Assembly: GCF_002005205.3 (NCBI RefSeq)
Contig: NZ_CP019701.2
Location: forward strand, 2,108,001 to 2,172,000
DNA length: 64,000 nucleotides
Origin: Rhizobium rhizogenes
Lineage (GTDB): Bacteria; Pseudomonadota; Alphaproteobacteria; Rhizobiales; Rhizobiaceae
Reading direction: 5' to 3'
A program made the position numbers and the translations under genes. This document shows positions 44,031-53,386 of this stretch, in pieces (position 1 is the first letter of the stretch; the number at the start of each line of letters is the position of its first letter). Under the pieces are notes generated by a model that did no database searches, was not told the origin of the DNA, and saw only the letters and a program-made list of their open reading frames with translations.

Positions 44031-47000
44031 ATGGCCGCACGGCAACGCATCATCCCCGTCAGGCGCGAATATAACCGCTGGGTCGCCAACCAGACGCTGG
44101 AAGATTATGCGCTGCGCTTCACCGCCAAAAGCGCCCGGCAATTTTCCTCCAACCGCATTTCCCACACCGCCATCGGCGCAATTTCCTTTCTGGCGCTGGA
44201 AGCCATCGGTGGGGCGATCACGCTCTCCTACGGCACCACCAATGCCTTTTACGCCATCCTCGCCGCCGCCATCGCCATGCTCGCTGTCGGCCTGCCGATC
44301 AGCCGTTATGCCATCCGCCACGGTGTCGATATCGATCTTCTGACGCGCGGCGCGAGCTTCGGTTATATCGGCTCCACCATCACCTCGCTCATCTACGCCG
44401 CCTTCACCTTCATGCTCTTCGCCATCGAGGCGTCGATCATGTCCGGCGCGCTGGAACTGGCGCTCGGCATACCCTTGTGGATCGGCTATATCATCTCGGC
44501 CGTCATGGTCATTCCGCTCGTCACCCATGGCGTGCGGCTCATCAGCCGGTTCCAGATCGTCACCCAGCCCTTCTGGATCGTCCTCAACATCCTGCCCTTC
44601 GTCTTCATCGCGCTGATGGACTGGGAGAAATACGATCTCTGGCGGGCCTTTGCCGGCATTCACCATGCTTCCGGCCCGCCGGGCACAGTCGCGGATTTCA
44701 ATCTCGTGGAATTCGGCGCGGCCTCTGCCGTCATTCTGGCGCTGATGTCGCAGATCGGCGAACAGGTGGATTTCCTGCGCTTCCTGCCGGCCGAAGGCCA
44801 GAGCCGCCTGCGCCACCGCATCGCCGTCTTTCTGGCCGGCGCCGGCTGGGTGGTCGTCGGTGTGCCGAAGCTGCTGGCCGGCTCGTTCCTCGTGGTCTTG
44901 ACCTTCAGCTCCGGCGTTTCGGTGGACCGCGCCGCCGATCCGGCGCAGATGTATCTCACCGCCTTCGGTTACATGATCCCCAACGAGACAGCGGCCATGC
45001 TTTTGATGGTCGCCTTCGTGGTCGTTTCGCAGCTGAAGATCAACGTCATGAATGCCTATGCGGGTTCGCTCGCCTGGTCGAATTTCTTCTCGCGCCTCAC
45101 CCACAGCCACCCCGGCCGCGTCGTCTGGCTGGCCTTCAATGTGGCGATCGCGCTGCTTCTGATGGAACTCGGCATTTACCGGCTGCTGGAAGAAACGCTC
45201 GGCATCTTCTCCATCATCGCCATGGCGTGGCTCTGCACCATTTCAGCCGATCTCTTCATCAACAAGCCGCTTGGCCTAGCCCCGCCCGGCATCGAATTCA
45301 AGCGCGCCCATCTTTACGATATCAATCCCGTCGGCGTCGGTTCCATGGCGCTTTCAGCCACCATTGCGCTGATGGCGCATTTCGGCGCCTTCGGCCCACT
45401 TGCCGCATCGCTCGCGCCCTATCTGACGCTGATCGTCGCTTTCATCGCCTCGCCGCTCATCGCATGGGGCACGAAGGGCAAATTTTATCTCGCCCGCAAG
45501 CCGCGCCAGAAATGGCGGGAAGAAAGCAGCATCACCTGCTCCATCTGCGAACACCCGTTCGAGCCGGAGGATATGGCCTGGTGTCCCGCCTATGCCGCGC
45601 CGATTTGTTCGCTCTGCTGCTCGCTGGACAGCCGCTGCCACGACATGTGCAAGCCGAAGGCCAAACTGAACTATCAGGTCGCGACCGTCGCGAAATCCTT
45701 CCTGCCCGCACAACTGGTGGCAAAGCTCGCCACCCGGCTCGGACGTTACGGCATGGCGGCGGCGATTGCCGTCACCGCCATCGGCGGCATTCTCGCTCTG
45801 ATCGCCCATCAGGTCGGCACCGCCTCGCCGGCAACGGCCGATGTGGTGAACCGCACCATCCTCATCGTGTTTTTCGTCTTCGCCGTCATTGCCGGCATCG
45901 TCTGCTGGTTCCTCGTGCTTGCCCATGACAGTCGGGTGGTGGCGGAAGAGGAATCTTCGCGTCAGAACACATTGCTGCTGAAGGAAATCGCCGCCCACAA
46001 GAAGACCGATGCCGCCCTTCAGGACGCCAAGGAAACCGCCGAGGCCGCCAACCGCGCCAAGAGCCGTTATGTCGTCGGCCTCAGCCACGAATTGCGCACG
46101 CCGCTCAATGCCGTTCTGGGTTATGCCCAGATTCTCGAACGCGACGATACCATCCCTCCGCCCCGGCAATCGGCGATCAAGGTCATTCGCCGCTCGGCCG
46201 ATCACCTGTCGGGCCTGATCGACGGGCTTCTCGATATTTCCAAGATCGAGGCCGGCCGCCTGCAGGTCTATTCCAACGAGATCAATATCCAGGATTTCCT
46301 CGACCAGATCGTCGACATGTTCCGCCCGCAGGCGCAGGCCAAGGGGCTGGAGTTCCGCCATGACCGGTCGCGTGCCCTGCCGCAATATGTCCGCACCGAT
46401 GAAAAGCGGCTGCGCCAGATTCTCGTCAACCTCATCTCCAATGCCATCAAATTCACCGATGAGGGCGCCGTCACCTTCGATGTCGGTTATCGCAGCCAAG
46501 TGGCAAGCTTCACGGTGTCCGACACCGGCCGTGGCATCGCACAGAAGGACCTCGCCCGCATCTACGAGCCCTTCCAGCGCGGCGAGGCAGAGAGCGTGCG
46601 GCCAATGCCGGGGCTCGGCCTTGGCCTCACCATCACACGGCTCCTGACCAACACACTCGGCGGCGAGATTTCCGTGTCGAGCGAAAAGGATGAAGGCTCC
46701 ACCTTCCGCGTGCGCCTGATGCTGTCAGCCGTGCACCGGCCAAGCACGGCGCCTGCGCCGGAAAAGACCATCCGCTCCTATTCCGGCCCGCGCCGCACCA
46801 TCGTCGTGGTTGACGACAATGAGGATCATCGCGAACTGATGCGACAGGTGCTCTCACCGCTCGATTTTGTGGTGCTGACGGCACAAAGCGGGCCGGAATG
46901 CCTGACGCTCATCGAAGGCGTAAAGCCCGATCTTTTCCTCATCGATATTTCCATGCCCGGCATGAGCGGCTGGCAGCTTGTGACAAAGCTGCGCGAGGCC

Positions 47001-47426
47001 GGCCAGACCGCCCCGCTTATCATGCTCTCGGCCAATATCGGCGATGGCACCGTGGCGGGCGCGGGCGAAGACAACCATAACGACGCCATCGCCAAGCCGG
47101 TCGATATCCGCCACCTTTGCGACAGGCTTGCCGTGCATCTCGGCCTGAAATGGATTTACGATACGGACCTGCCCCCGGAACCCGCTCCGCAGCCGGTTGC
47201 ACGGATCATCCATCCGGGCGCTATCCATATCAGGGATTTGCAGCAGCTCGGCGAAATCGGCTACATACGCGGCATCGAGGCGAAACTCGCCGATCTCGCC
47301 CGCAACACGGAAAACCTGCCCTTCACGCAGGAGCTTGGCACCTATGTGCAGGCTTTCGATCTGGCCGGTTACGCGCATTTTCTCACACGGTTTGCGGATA
47401 AAGACACGGGAGACGGCAAGGCATGA
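44031..47426 (+). CDS. NCS1-transporter-like hybrid histidine kinase with cysteine cluster
   Basis: 1131 aa from the ATG at 44031. Residues about 45-480 are a polytopic domain like purine-cytosine permeases (NCS1: GAISFLALEAIGGAITLSYGTTNAFYAI, RYAIRHGVDIDLLTRGASFGYIGS). Next comes a Cys cluster at about 503-543 (CSICEHPFEPEDM, CPAYAAPICSLCC, RCHDMCKP), then two helices (about 572-632), a HisKA domain with His686 (SHELRTP), an ATPase (NLISNAIKF, DTGRGIA, GLGLGLTI), and a receiver with Asp972 (LFLIDISMPG). A sensor likely built on a transporter fold, as in CbrA. It overlaps the response-regulator gene by 4 nt. Confidence 0.9.
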   Translation: MAARQRIIPVRREYNRWVANQTLEDYALRFTAKSARQFSSNRISHTAIGAISFLALEAIGGAITLSYGTTNAFYAILAAAIAMLAVGLPISRYAIRHGVDIDLLTRGASFGYIGSTITSLIYAAFTFMLFAIEASIMSGALELALGIPLWIGYIISAVMVIPLVTHGVRLISRFQIVTQPFWIVLNILPFVFIALMDWEKYDLWRAFAGIHHASGPPGTVADFNLVEFGAASAVILALMSQIGEQVDFLRFLPAEGQSRLRHRIAVFLAGAGWVVVGVPKLLAGSFLVVLTFSSGVSVDRAADPAQMYLTAFGYMIPNETAAMLLMVAFVVVSQLKINVMNAYAGSLAWSNFFSRLTHSHPGRVVWLAFNVAIALLLMELGIYRLLEETLGIFSIIAMAWLCTISADLFINKPLGLAPPGIEFKRAHLYDINPVGVGSMALSATIALMAHFGAFGPLAASLAPYLTLIVAFIASPLIAWGTKGKFYLARKPRQKWREESSITCSICEHPFEPEDMAWCPAYAAPICSLCCSLDSRCHDMCKPKAKLNYQVATVAKSFLPAQLVAKLATRLGRYGMAAAIAVTAIGGILALIAHQVGTASPATADVVNRTILIVFFVFAVIAGIVCWFLVLAHDSRVVAEEESSRQNTLLLKEIAAHKKTDAALQDAKETAEAANRAKSRYVVGLSHELRTPLNAVLGYAQILERDDTIPPPRQSAIKVIRRSADHLSGLIDGLLDISKIEAGRLQVYSNEINIQDFLDQIVDMFRPQAQAKGLEFRHDRSRALPQYVRTDEKRLRQILVNLISNAIKFTDEGAVTFDVGYRSQVASFTVSDTGRGIAQKDLARIYEPFQRGEAESVRPMPGLGLGLTITRLLTNTLGGEISVSSEKDEGSTFRVRLMLSAVHRPSTAPAPEKTIRSYSGPRRTIVVVDDNEDHRELMRQVLSPLDFVVLTAQSGPECLTLIEGVKPDLFLIDISMPGMSGWQLVTKLREAGQTAPLIMLSANIGDGTVAGAGEDNHNDAIAKPVDIRHLCDRLAVHLGLKWIYDTDLPPEPAPQPVARIIHPGAIHIRDLQQLGEIGYIRGIEAKLADLARNTENLPFTQELGTYVQAFDLAGYAHFLTRFADKDTGDGKA

Positions 47427-48352
47427 GCGCTCAGGCAACAGCGGCCCCGCGAGACATTGTCCTGCTGGTGGATGACAGCCCGGAAGCGCTCGGTTTCCTC
47501 ACCGATGCGCTGGAACAGTCCGGCTTTTCGGCGCTGATCGCCACCTCCGGCCAGGCCGCGCTCAACATTGCCGAACGCATCACGCCGGATATCATCCTGC
47601 TCGACGCCGTCATGCCCACCATGGACGGTTTCGAGACCTGCCGCCGGCTGAAGGCCAATGCGGCGGTGGCGCAGGTGCCCGTCATCTTCATGACCGGGCT
47701 GACCGAGACCGAACATGTGGTGCGGGCGCTCGAATCCGGCGGTGTCGATTATCTGACCAAGCCGATCAATATTGACGAGTTGCGCGCCCGCATCCGCGTG
47801 CATCTTTCCAATGCCCGCTCGGCCCAGAGCGCCCGCGTGGCGCTCGATGCCGCCGGCCGTCACCTGCTTGCCGTGCGCGCCAGCGGCGCCATCCACTGGT
47901 CCACACCGCAGGCGACCCGGCTCGTCAACGCCGCCACCGGCCGTGACGACGGCATGGAAACCGTCGTCACCCATATCGGCCGCTGGCTCGCAGAACGGGC
48001 GGCAGCGGAAACCGGTCGCGACGTGCCGCTGACGATCACCGAGGCCGGGCGGCCTGCCCTGCAGCTGTCTTTCCTCGGCGCCATGGGGCCGGACGAATTC
48101 CTCTTCCGCCTCACCGCCGCCAGCGAGAAATCCGACGACCACCTGCTGCGCGAGCATTTCTCCCTCACCGCGCGGGAATCGGAAGTGCTGCTATGGATCG
48201 CCAAGGGCAAATCCAACCGCGATATCGGCGATATTCTCGGCCTTTCCGCGAGAACGGTGAACAAACATCTGGAACAGATCTATGTGAAGCTCGGCGTGGA
48301 AAACCGCGCGTCGGCGGCCGTCAAGGCGGCGCATGTTCTGCATCAGGGGTGA
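47423..48352 (+). CDS. LuxR/NarL-type response regulator
   Basis: 309 aa. Receiver domain with LVDDSPE and phospho-acceptor Asp61 (IILLDAVMP), Lys in LTKPINIDELRARI; a middle stretch of about 100 residues (HWSTPQATRLVNAATGRDDGMET...) of unknown fold; then a LuxR HTH (LTARESEVLLWIAKGKSNRDIGDILGLSARTVNKHLEQIYVKLGVENR, about 245-295). The start overlaps the kinase stop (ATGA), so it is the cognate regulator. Targets are unknown; nitrogen genes nearby are candidates. Confidence 0.92.
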   Translation: MSAQATAAPRDIVLLVDDSPEALGFLTDALEQSGFSALIATSGQAALNIAERITPDIILLDAVMPTMDGFETCRRLKANAAVAQVPVIFMTGLTETEHVVRALESGGVDYLTKPINIDELRARIRVHLSNARSAQSARVALDAAGRHLLAVRASGAIHWSTPQATRLVNAATGRDDGMETVVTHIGRWLAERAAAETGRDVPLTITEAGRPALQLSFLGAMGPDEFLFRLTAASEKSDDHLLREHFSLTARESEVLLWIAKGKSNRDIGDILGLSARTVNKHLEQIYVKLGVENRASAAVKAAHVLHQG

Positions 48353-48429
48353 ATTCCGATGCGTTATGCGTTAGACTTCCGCTGATATTCCCGCAGAGCA
48401 GCCAATTCCAGGCGAGCCCGCGCCACTTG

Positions 48430-48554
48430 TTTCTTCTCCCCGAGGGGGAGAAGTCCGCGGCAGCGGGATGAGGGGGCAAGCCCTCCGAATTCCGGCAACG
48501 CTGCCCCCTCATCCGACCCTCCGGGCCACCTTCTCCCCCTCGGGGAGAAGAAAC
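48430..48554. repeat. RIME-like intergenic repeat, family B copy 3
   Basis: Inverted relative to copies 1 and 2 in its inner part: the left arm runs into AAGTCCGCGGCAGCGGGATG and the right arm into TCCGACCCTCCGGGCCACC. Ends are hairpins TTCTTCTCCCCGAGGGGGAG and complement. Confidence 0.85.
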
Positions 48555-48619
48555 GCGCGGCGACCCCCCACCCAAAATCACCGTCCGATCCGCTGAACCC
48601 AACACAGGAACAAACACCC

Positions 48620-49162
48620 ATGAACCGTTTCATCATCCTTTCCGGCTGCTCCGGCGGCGGCAAATCCACCCTGCTTGCCGAGCTATCCCGACGCGGTTTT
48701 GCCACCGTCGAGGAACCAGGCCGCCGCATCGTCATCGAAGAAACCCGCAACAACGGCACCGCCCTGCCGTGGATCGACATCGAAGCCTTCGCCCGCCGCG
48801 CCATCGCCATGGCACTCGAAGACCGGCAAACGGCGCCGCCGGATGGCCTCGTCTTCTTCGACCGTGGCCTGATTGACGCGGCCTCCGCGCTGCGCCATGT
48901 CAGCGGCGATGCTTTTATCGATACATTGCGCCATGCGCATCACTACAACAGGCTGGTTTTCCTCACCCCGCCCTGGCCGGAAATCTACCGGGGCGATGAC
49001 GAGCGCCGGCACGATTTCGATGCGGCATTGGAGGAATACGAGCGTCTGCTCCGCGACTATGACGCGCTTGGCTACGACATCGTCGTGCTCCCGAAATCGG
49101 GCATCGCAGAACGTGCAGATTTTATCCTGACGCGGATCGGCACCTGCACGCAACAACACTGA
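48620..49162 (+). CDS. AAA/P-loop ATPase (AAA_28-like)
   Basis: 180 aa. Walker A GCSGGGKS (9-16), ERRGF-like GFATVEEPGRRIVIEE, Walker-B-like VFFDRGLIDAA, LTPPWPEIYRGDDERRHDF, then a nucleotide-kinase-like lid. The pattern EEPGRR...FFDRG is that of a family annotated as AAA family ATPase, resembling small-molecule kinases. Function unknown. GGAACAAACACCC precedes the ATG. Confidence 0.82.
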   Translation: MNRFIILSGCSGGGKSTLLAELSRRGFATVEEPGRRIVIEETRNNGTALPWIDIEAFARRAIAMALEDRQTAPPDGLVFFDRGLIDAASALRHVSGDAFIDTLRHAHHYNRLVFLTPPWPEIYRGDDERRHDFDAALEEYERLLRDYDALGYDIVVLPKSGIAERADFILTRIGTCTQQH

Positions 49163-49164
49163 CC

Positions 49165-49881
49165 TCAGCGGCTGTCCAGCAATTGCGAAACGGTGACGAA
49201 CTCAAATCCGCGTTGGCGCAGACCGTCGATGATCAGGGGCAAGGCCTGCCGGGATATTTCGCGGCTTCGATACATGACATGCATGATGATGATCGAACCG
49301 TTTTTCGTTTGCTCGATGACATGTTTTGCAAAGGCAGCCGTGTCTCCGGCGACATCAGGAAACGATTCCGGCTCGACATCCCACATGATGGTTTTCCGCT
49401 CATGCCGGGAAAGATACCAGGGCAAAGTCAGCAGCTTCTTGCCATAGGGCGGGCGGAACATGATCTCGCCTTCGTAACCCGCCGCCCGAATGGCCGTATC
49501 GGTGCGCTCGATTTCCTCACCTATCCGCGTCGTCCCCATCAACGTCATGTTGGAATGCGTAAAGCTGTGGTTGCCGACCTGGTGTCCCTCGTCCACGATC
49601 ATACGCGCCTGCGGCAGGTTTTCTTCGGTCTCCCTGCCCGTCAGGAAAAAAGTCGCCTTCACTCCGCGTTGCCTGAGGACCGCCAGAACATCCTGCGTGA
49701 AGCGAGCCGAAGGCCCGTCATCGAATGTCAGCGCCACCAAGGGCTTTGCTGTTTCGACCCGCGCGATGATGGTTCCGAATGATTGCACCGTCCGCGATTT
49801 GCTGAAGAGATGCAGGCTGAAGAGCACCGCCGCCAGCGCAGCCAAACCAAGGAACAGAAACAAGGCCCGCTTTATCGTCAT
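49165..49881 (-). CDS. Polysaccharide deacetylase (CE4, NodB homology)
   Basis: 238 aa. N-terminal signal anchor (ALFLFLGLAALAAVLFSLHLF), then the NodB motifs: TFDDGPS (52-58), NHSFTH (104-109, zinc His105/His109), RPPYG (143-147), and IIIMHVM near the end. Removes N-acetyl groups from peptidoglycan, poly-GlcNAc or other aminosugar polymers in the periplasm. It is convergent with the AAA ATPase (stops 2 nt apart). Confidence 0.9.
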   Translation of the reverse strand: MTIKRALFLFLGLAALAAVLFSLHLFSKSRTVQSFGTIIARVETAKPLVALTFDDGPSARFTQDVLAVLRQRGVKATFFLTGRETEENLPQARMIVDEGHQVGNHSFTHSNMTLMGTTRIGEEIERTDTAIRAAGYEGEIMFRPPYGKKLLTLPWYLSRHERKTIMWDVEPESFPDVAGDTAAFAKHVIEQTKNGSIIIMHVMYRSREISRQALPLIIDGLRQRGFEFVTVSQLLDSR

Positions 49882-49972
49882 TGCTGCCCCTCATCGCAGT
49901 TTCGCGAGATGTTTGTTTCGCGCCTTGTTGTCTCCAGTGTGGCAGGCCATGGCGATAGACATCGGCGCAAAC

Positions 49973-50000
49973 AAAAAAGCCCGGCATCGCTGCCGGGCTT
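49973..50000 (-). terminator. Intrinsic terminator of livJ
   Basis: On the minus strand: GCCCGGCA, loop GCGA, TGCCGGGC, then TTTTTTG, 22 bp past the livJ stop. The same stem sequence is used by the peroxiredoxin terminator at 26621. Confidence 0.9.
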
Positions 50001-50022
50001 CGATCGTGTATCGCAGAAAGGC

Positions 50023-51141
50023 TTAGCTGCCCTGCTGGACGTAGGTGAACTTGCCGTCCGCGCCCTTCTTCCACTCGTACATGACGTAGCCGGGAAGCTT
50101 CGGGTCGCCCTTCTCGTCGAAGGAGATGTCACCGAGTGCAGTCGGGAAGGTGCCGGACTTCAGGGCCTCGGCAACCTTTTCCGGCTCCACGGAACCGGCG
50201 GCCTTTGCCGCGCCTGCGATCGACTGCAGGGCTGCATAGGAGTAGAGCGTGTAGGCTTCCGGGTTGAAGCCGGCGGCCTTGAACTTCTCGACCAGTTCCT
50301 TGTTTTCCGGGCGCAGCGTCGGATCGGGGCCGAAGGTGTTGAGCGTGCCTTCGACGGCGTCGCCGGCGATGGAAGCCAGTTCGTTCGAGACGATGCCGTC
50401 ACCCGAGATCAGCTTTGCCTTCAGGCCCTGATCGGCCGCCTGGCGGATGATCAGACCGGCTTCGGTGTGCAGACCGCCCCAATAGATGATGGAAACGCCG
50501 GCTTCCTTCATCTTCGAGATCAGCGCCGAGAAGTCCTTGTCGCCGACATTGACGCCTTCATACATGACCTCGGTCACGCCGGCGGCATTGGCAGCCTTCT
50601 TGGTTTCATCGGCAAGGCCCTGACCGTAAGGGGTCTTGTCGTGAATGATGGCGATCTTGGCGTCCTTGAAGTGGTCGGCCAGATACTTGCCGGCAATGCC
50701 GCCCTGCTGGTCGTCACGGCCGCAGGTGCGGAAGGTGTTCCACAGGCCGCGCTCGGTAAAGACCGGGTTGGTTGCAGCCGGTGTCACTTCGAGAATGCCG
50801 TTTTCGGCATAAACTTCGGAAGCCGGAATGGAAACGCCGGAGTTGAAGTGACCGATGACGAATTTCACGCCGTCGGCAACGAATTTATTGGCGACCGAAA
50901 TACCCTGCTTGGGGTCGGATACGTCATCGCCCAGCACGATCTTGATCTGCTCGCCATTGATACCGCCGGCGGCATTGATGTCTTTCGCGGCCTGTTCGGC
51001 ACCCTTCTGGATCTGAGCGCCGAAAGCAGCGTTCGGGCCGGTCAGCGGTGCGCCGACAGCGATCACGACATCGGCCCAGGCCGAACCGCCGAAGGCGACC
51101 ATGGCGGTCAGCGCGACAGCGGAAAGAAGAGACTTCTTCAT
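50023..51141 (-). CDS. livJ: Branched-chain amino acid ABC transporter binding protein LivJ/BraC
   Basis: 372 aa from the ATG at 51141. Signal peptide [22 protein letters not shown]. Type I periplasmic-binding fold: [103 protein letters not shown]. Binds Leu/Ile/Val and often other amino acids. Last gene of the liv cluster. Confidence 0.93.
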   Translation of the reverse strand: MKKSLLSAVALTAMVAFGGSAWADVVIAVGAPLTGPNAAFGAQIQKGAEQAAKDINAAGGINGEQIKIVLGDDVSDPKQGISVANKFVADGVKFVIGHFNSGVSIPASEVYAENGILEVTPAATNPVFTERGLWNTFRTCGRDDQQGGIAGKYLADHFKDAKIAIIHDKTPYGQGLADETKKAANAAGVTEVMYEGVNVGDKDFSALISKMKEAGVSIIYWGGLHTEAGLIIRQAADQGLKAKLISGDGIVSNELASIAGDAVEGTLNTFGPDPTLRPENKELVEKFKAAGFNPEAYTLYSYAALQSIAGAAKAAGSVEPEKVAEALKSGTFPTALGDISFDEKGDPKLPGYVMYEWKKGADGKFTYVQQGS

Positions 51142-51259
51142 TACTTTACTCCCAGTTCCTTTGGATGGGTTGATTGCAAGGACCTGTTCGGTACCCACCT
51201 TAACCGAACAGAAACCGTTCCACTCTGACGAGCATTGTGCAGCCGGAAAAATCCGCCTG

Positions 51260-51613
51260 TCAATCTTTCTTCTTGTAGGAAAATGCCGACGTCCGGTCGT
51301 AAAGCCAATAGTAGTTATTGACCATCTGGCTTGTCCGGCGCATGCGGAAACCGATGCTGGAAAAGACCAGAAGAAGAACGACGTCAAACACGTAATAAAA
51401 GCCGTTGATGAACGGCCCGTTGAAGAGCGCGTGATGCAGGAAGCGCATCACCAGCCCCAGTGCGAGCGTGTAGATCACCACCCGCGTATAATCGCCCCAG
51501 CCATCGGCCACGGATCTGCCCGTGCGCCACGCCGTCCAGAAGCCCAGAAGAACAACCAGCGCGCGCAGAACATAACGCACGCCGTTATCGGTTTCGAAAA
51601 AAAGGCCCTGCAT
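51260..51613 (-). CDS. DUF6867-like small membrane protein of the liv cluster
   Basis: 117 aa from the ATG at 51613, preceded by GGGGAAAGAG; upstream starts would lengthen the protein without motif support. [39 protein letters not shown], with two or three hydrophobic helices and a C-terminal [18 protein letters not shown] recognise this as a conserved rhizobial liv-linked protein (DUF6867), from memory. Possible assembly or regulatory partner of the importer; function unknown. Confidence 0.7.
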   Translation of the reverse strand: MQGLFFETDNGVRYVLRALVVLLGFWTAWRTGRSVADGWGDYTRVVIYTLALGLVMRFLHHALFNGPFINGFYYVFDVVLLLVFSSIGFRMRRTSQMVNNYYWLYDRTSAFSYKKKD

Positions 51614-51779
51614 CTCTTTCCCCATCAGTGCCGGACGCAAACGCCCCTGCCCTGCCTTGTCTGTCGTCCCGACGTTTGCCGCCGGGCATTTTATTGTTTG
51701 CATCCCGCCTTGCCTGAAACGCCGGCGGGACAGTGTCTGCAATCTTGCGCCGCAAAACTTCCGGCGCAAGTAAAATCTT

Positions 51780-52508
51780 TCAGTGCCGTCCGCCTTCCAG
51801 ATAGGCGGCGCGCACCTGCGGATCGGCCAGCAGTTCCTTGCCCGAACCGCTCATCGTCACCTTGCCGTTGACCATCACGTAAGCGCGGTCGGAAAGCTTC
51901 AGCGCGGCAAAGGCGTTCTGCTCCACCAGAAAGACGGTCAGCCCTTCCTCCTGGTTGAGTTTCTTGATCGCCTCGAAGATGCCCTTGACGATCAGCGGCG
52001 CGAGACCCAGCGACGGTTCATCGAGCAGCAAAAGCTTCGGCCGTGCCATCAGCGCGCGTCCGATGGAGAGCATCTGCTGCTCGCCGCCGGAAAGCGTGCC
52101 GCCGCGCTGGCTCTGGCGTTCCTTCAGGCGCGGGAACATCACGAAGATCTTCTCGACGTCTTCCTTGAAATATTTCAGGTTATCGAGATTGGCACCCATC
52201 TGCAGGTTTTCCAGCACCGTCATGCGCGGGAAAATCCGCCGGCCTTCGGGCGACTGGGCAATGCGCTTGCGGGCGATGAGGTGCGTCGGCAGCTGGGTAA
52301 TGTCCTCGCCGTCGAAGATCACCTGACCGGCGCGGGCCTGCGGGCTGCCGCAGATGGTCATCATCAGCGTCGATTTGCCGGCGCCGTTGGCGCCGATCAG
52401 GCTGACGATTTCACCCTTGTTGACTTCGACATCGACACCGGCGAGCGCGCGGATATTGCCATAATAGGTTTCGACACCCTGGACTTTCAGAAGCGGTTCA
52501 CCGGACAT
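51780..52508 (-). CDS. livF: Branched-chain amino acid ABC transporter ATPase LivF
   Basis: 242 aa. VQGVETYYGNIRALAGVDVEVNKGEIVSLIGANGAGKST (Walker A), RIAQSPEGRRIFPRMTVLENLQMGA, signature LSGGEQQMLSIGRAL, Walker B LLLLDEPSLGLAPLIVKGIFE, LVEQNAFAAL. It starts on the last base of livG, so coupled translation is likely. Partner ATPase of LivG. Confidence 0.94.
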   Translation of the reverse strand: MSGEPLLKVQGVETYYGNIRALAGVDVEVNKGEIVSLIGANGAGKSTLMMTICGSPQARAGQVIFDGEDITQLPTHLIARKRIAQSPEGRRIFPRMTVLENLQMGANLDNLKYFKEDVEKIFVMFPRLKERQSQRGGTLSGGEQQMLSIGRALMARPKLLLLDEPSLGLAPLIVKGIFEAIKKLNQEEGLTVFLVEQNAFAALKLSDRAYVMVNGKVTMSGSGKELLADPQVRAAYLEGGRH

Positions 52509-53386
52509 CAGGCCGCTCCTCCGTCGAGTTCTTCCGCAATCACGTCTTCCACTTCATCATCCTCGACACCCAGATAGGCGGCGATGACCTTCGGGTCGTT
52601 CTTCACATGGTCCGGCGTGCCGTCGGAAATCTTCTGGCCATATTCCAGAACCACCACATGGTCGGAAATCTGCATCACCACGGACATGTCGTGCTCGATG
52701 AGGAGCAGCGACGTGCCCTCGTCGCGGATGCCGCGCAGCAGCGTATTGAGCGCCAGCGATTCCTTCGGGTTGAGACCCGCGGCCGGCTCGTCGAGGCACA
52801 GCAGCTCCGGCCCCGTGCACATGGCACGGGCGATTTCCAGACGGCGCTGCGCGCCATAGGGCAGATCACCGGCCGGATCGTCGGCGCGGTCGATCAGATC
52901 GGCCTTTTCCAGCCAGTATTTGGCTTTTTCGATCGAGGCATCCACCGCCCGCCGGTAAGCGGGCAGGCCGAGAAGGCCGAGGATCGTGTAACCAGAGGCC
53001 TTCATCAGCGCATTGTGCTGCGCCACCAAAAGGTTTTCCAGAACCGTGAGGCCCGAAAACAGGCGGATGTTCTGGAAGGTGCGCGCCACCTTGGCCTTCT
53101 TGGTGATTTCGAAATCCGGCAGGCGCTCGAGAAGATGCGCCTCGCCGCTTTGCTGGCGCATGGTGATCATGCCCATGGTCGGCTTGTAGAAGCCGGTGAT
53201 GCAGTTGAAGACCGTGGTCTTGCCCGCACCATTGGGGCCGATCAGCGCCGTGATCTCGCCGCGCTTCGCCTCAAAGGAGAAGTCGTTGATGGCCATCAGG
53301 CCGCCGAAGCGCATCGAGAGATGTTCGACCTTGAGGATCGTATCGCCAGTCGTATTGGGTGTCATGTTAGCCATTCCGGAAGCCAT
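52508..53386 (-). CDS. livG: Branched-chain amino acid ABC transporter ATPase LivG
   Basis: 292 aa from the ATG at 53386, which overlaps the livM stop (TGATG); ATGs at 53374 and 53365 are alternatives. LKVEHLSMRFGGLMAINDFSFEAKRGEITALIGPNGAGKTTVFNCITGFYKPTMG, VARTFQNIRLFSGLTVLENLLV, LPYGAQRRLEIARAM, ELLCLDEPAAGLNPKES, LLLIEHDMSVVMQISDHVVVLEYG. ATP hydrolysis subunit at the cytoplasmic face. Confidence 0.94.
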   Translation of the reverse strand: MASGMANMTPNTTGDTILKVEHLSMRFGGLMAINDFSFEAKRGEITALIGPNGAGKTTVFNCITGFYKPTMGMITMRQQSGEAHLLERLPDFEITKKAKVARTFQNIRLFSGLTVLENLLVAQHNALMKASGYTILGLLGLPAYRRAVDASIEKAKYWLEKADLIDRADDPAGDLPYGAQRRLEIARAMCTGPELLCLDEPAAGLNPKESLALNTLLRGIRDEGTSLLLIEHDMSVVMQISDHVVVLEYGQKISDGTPDHVKNDPKVIAAYLGVEDDEVEDVIAEELDGGAA

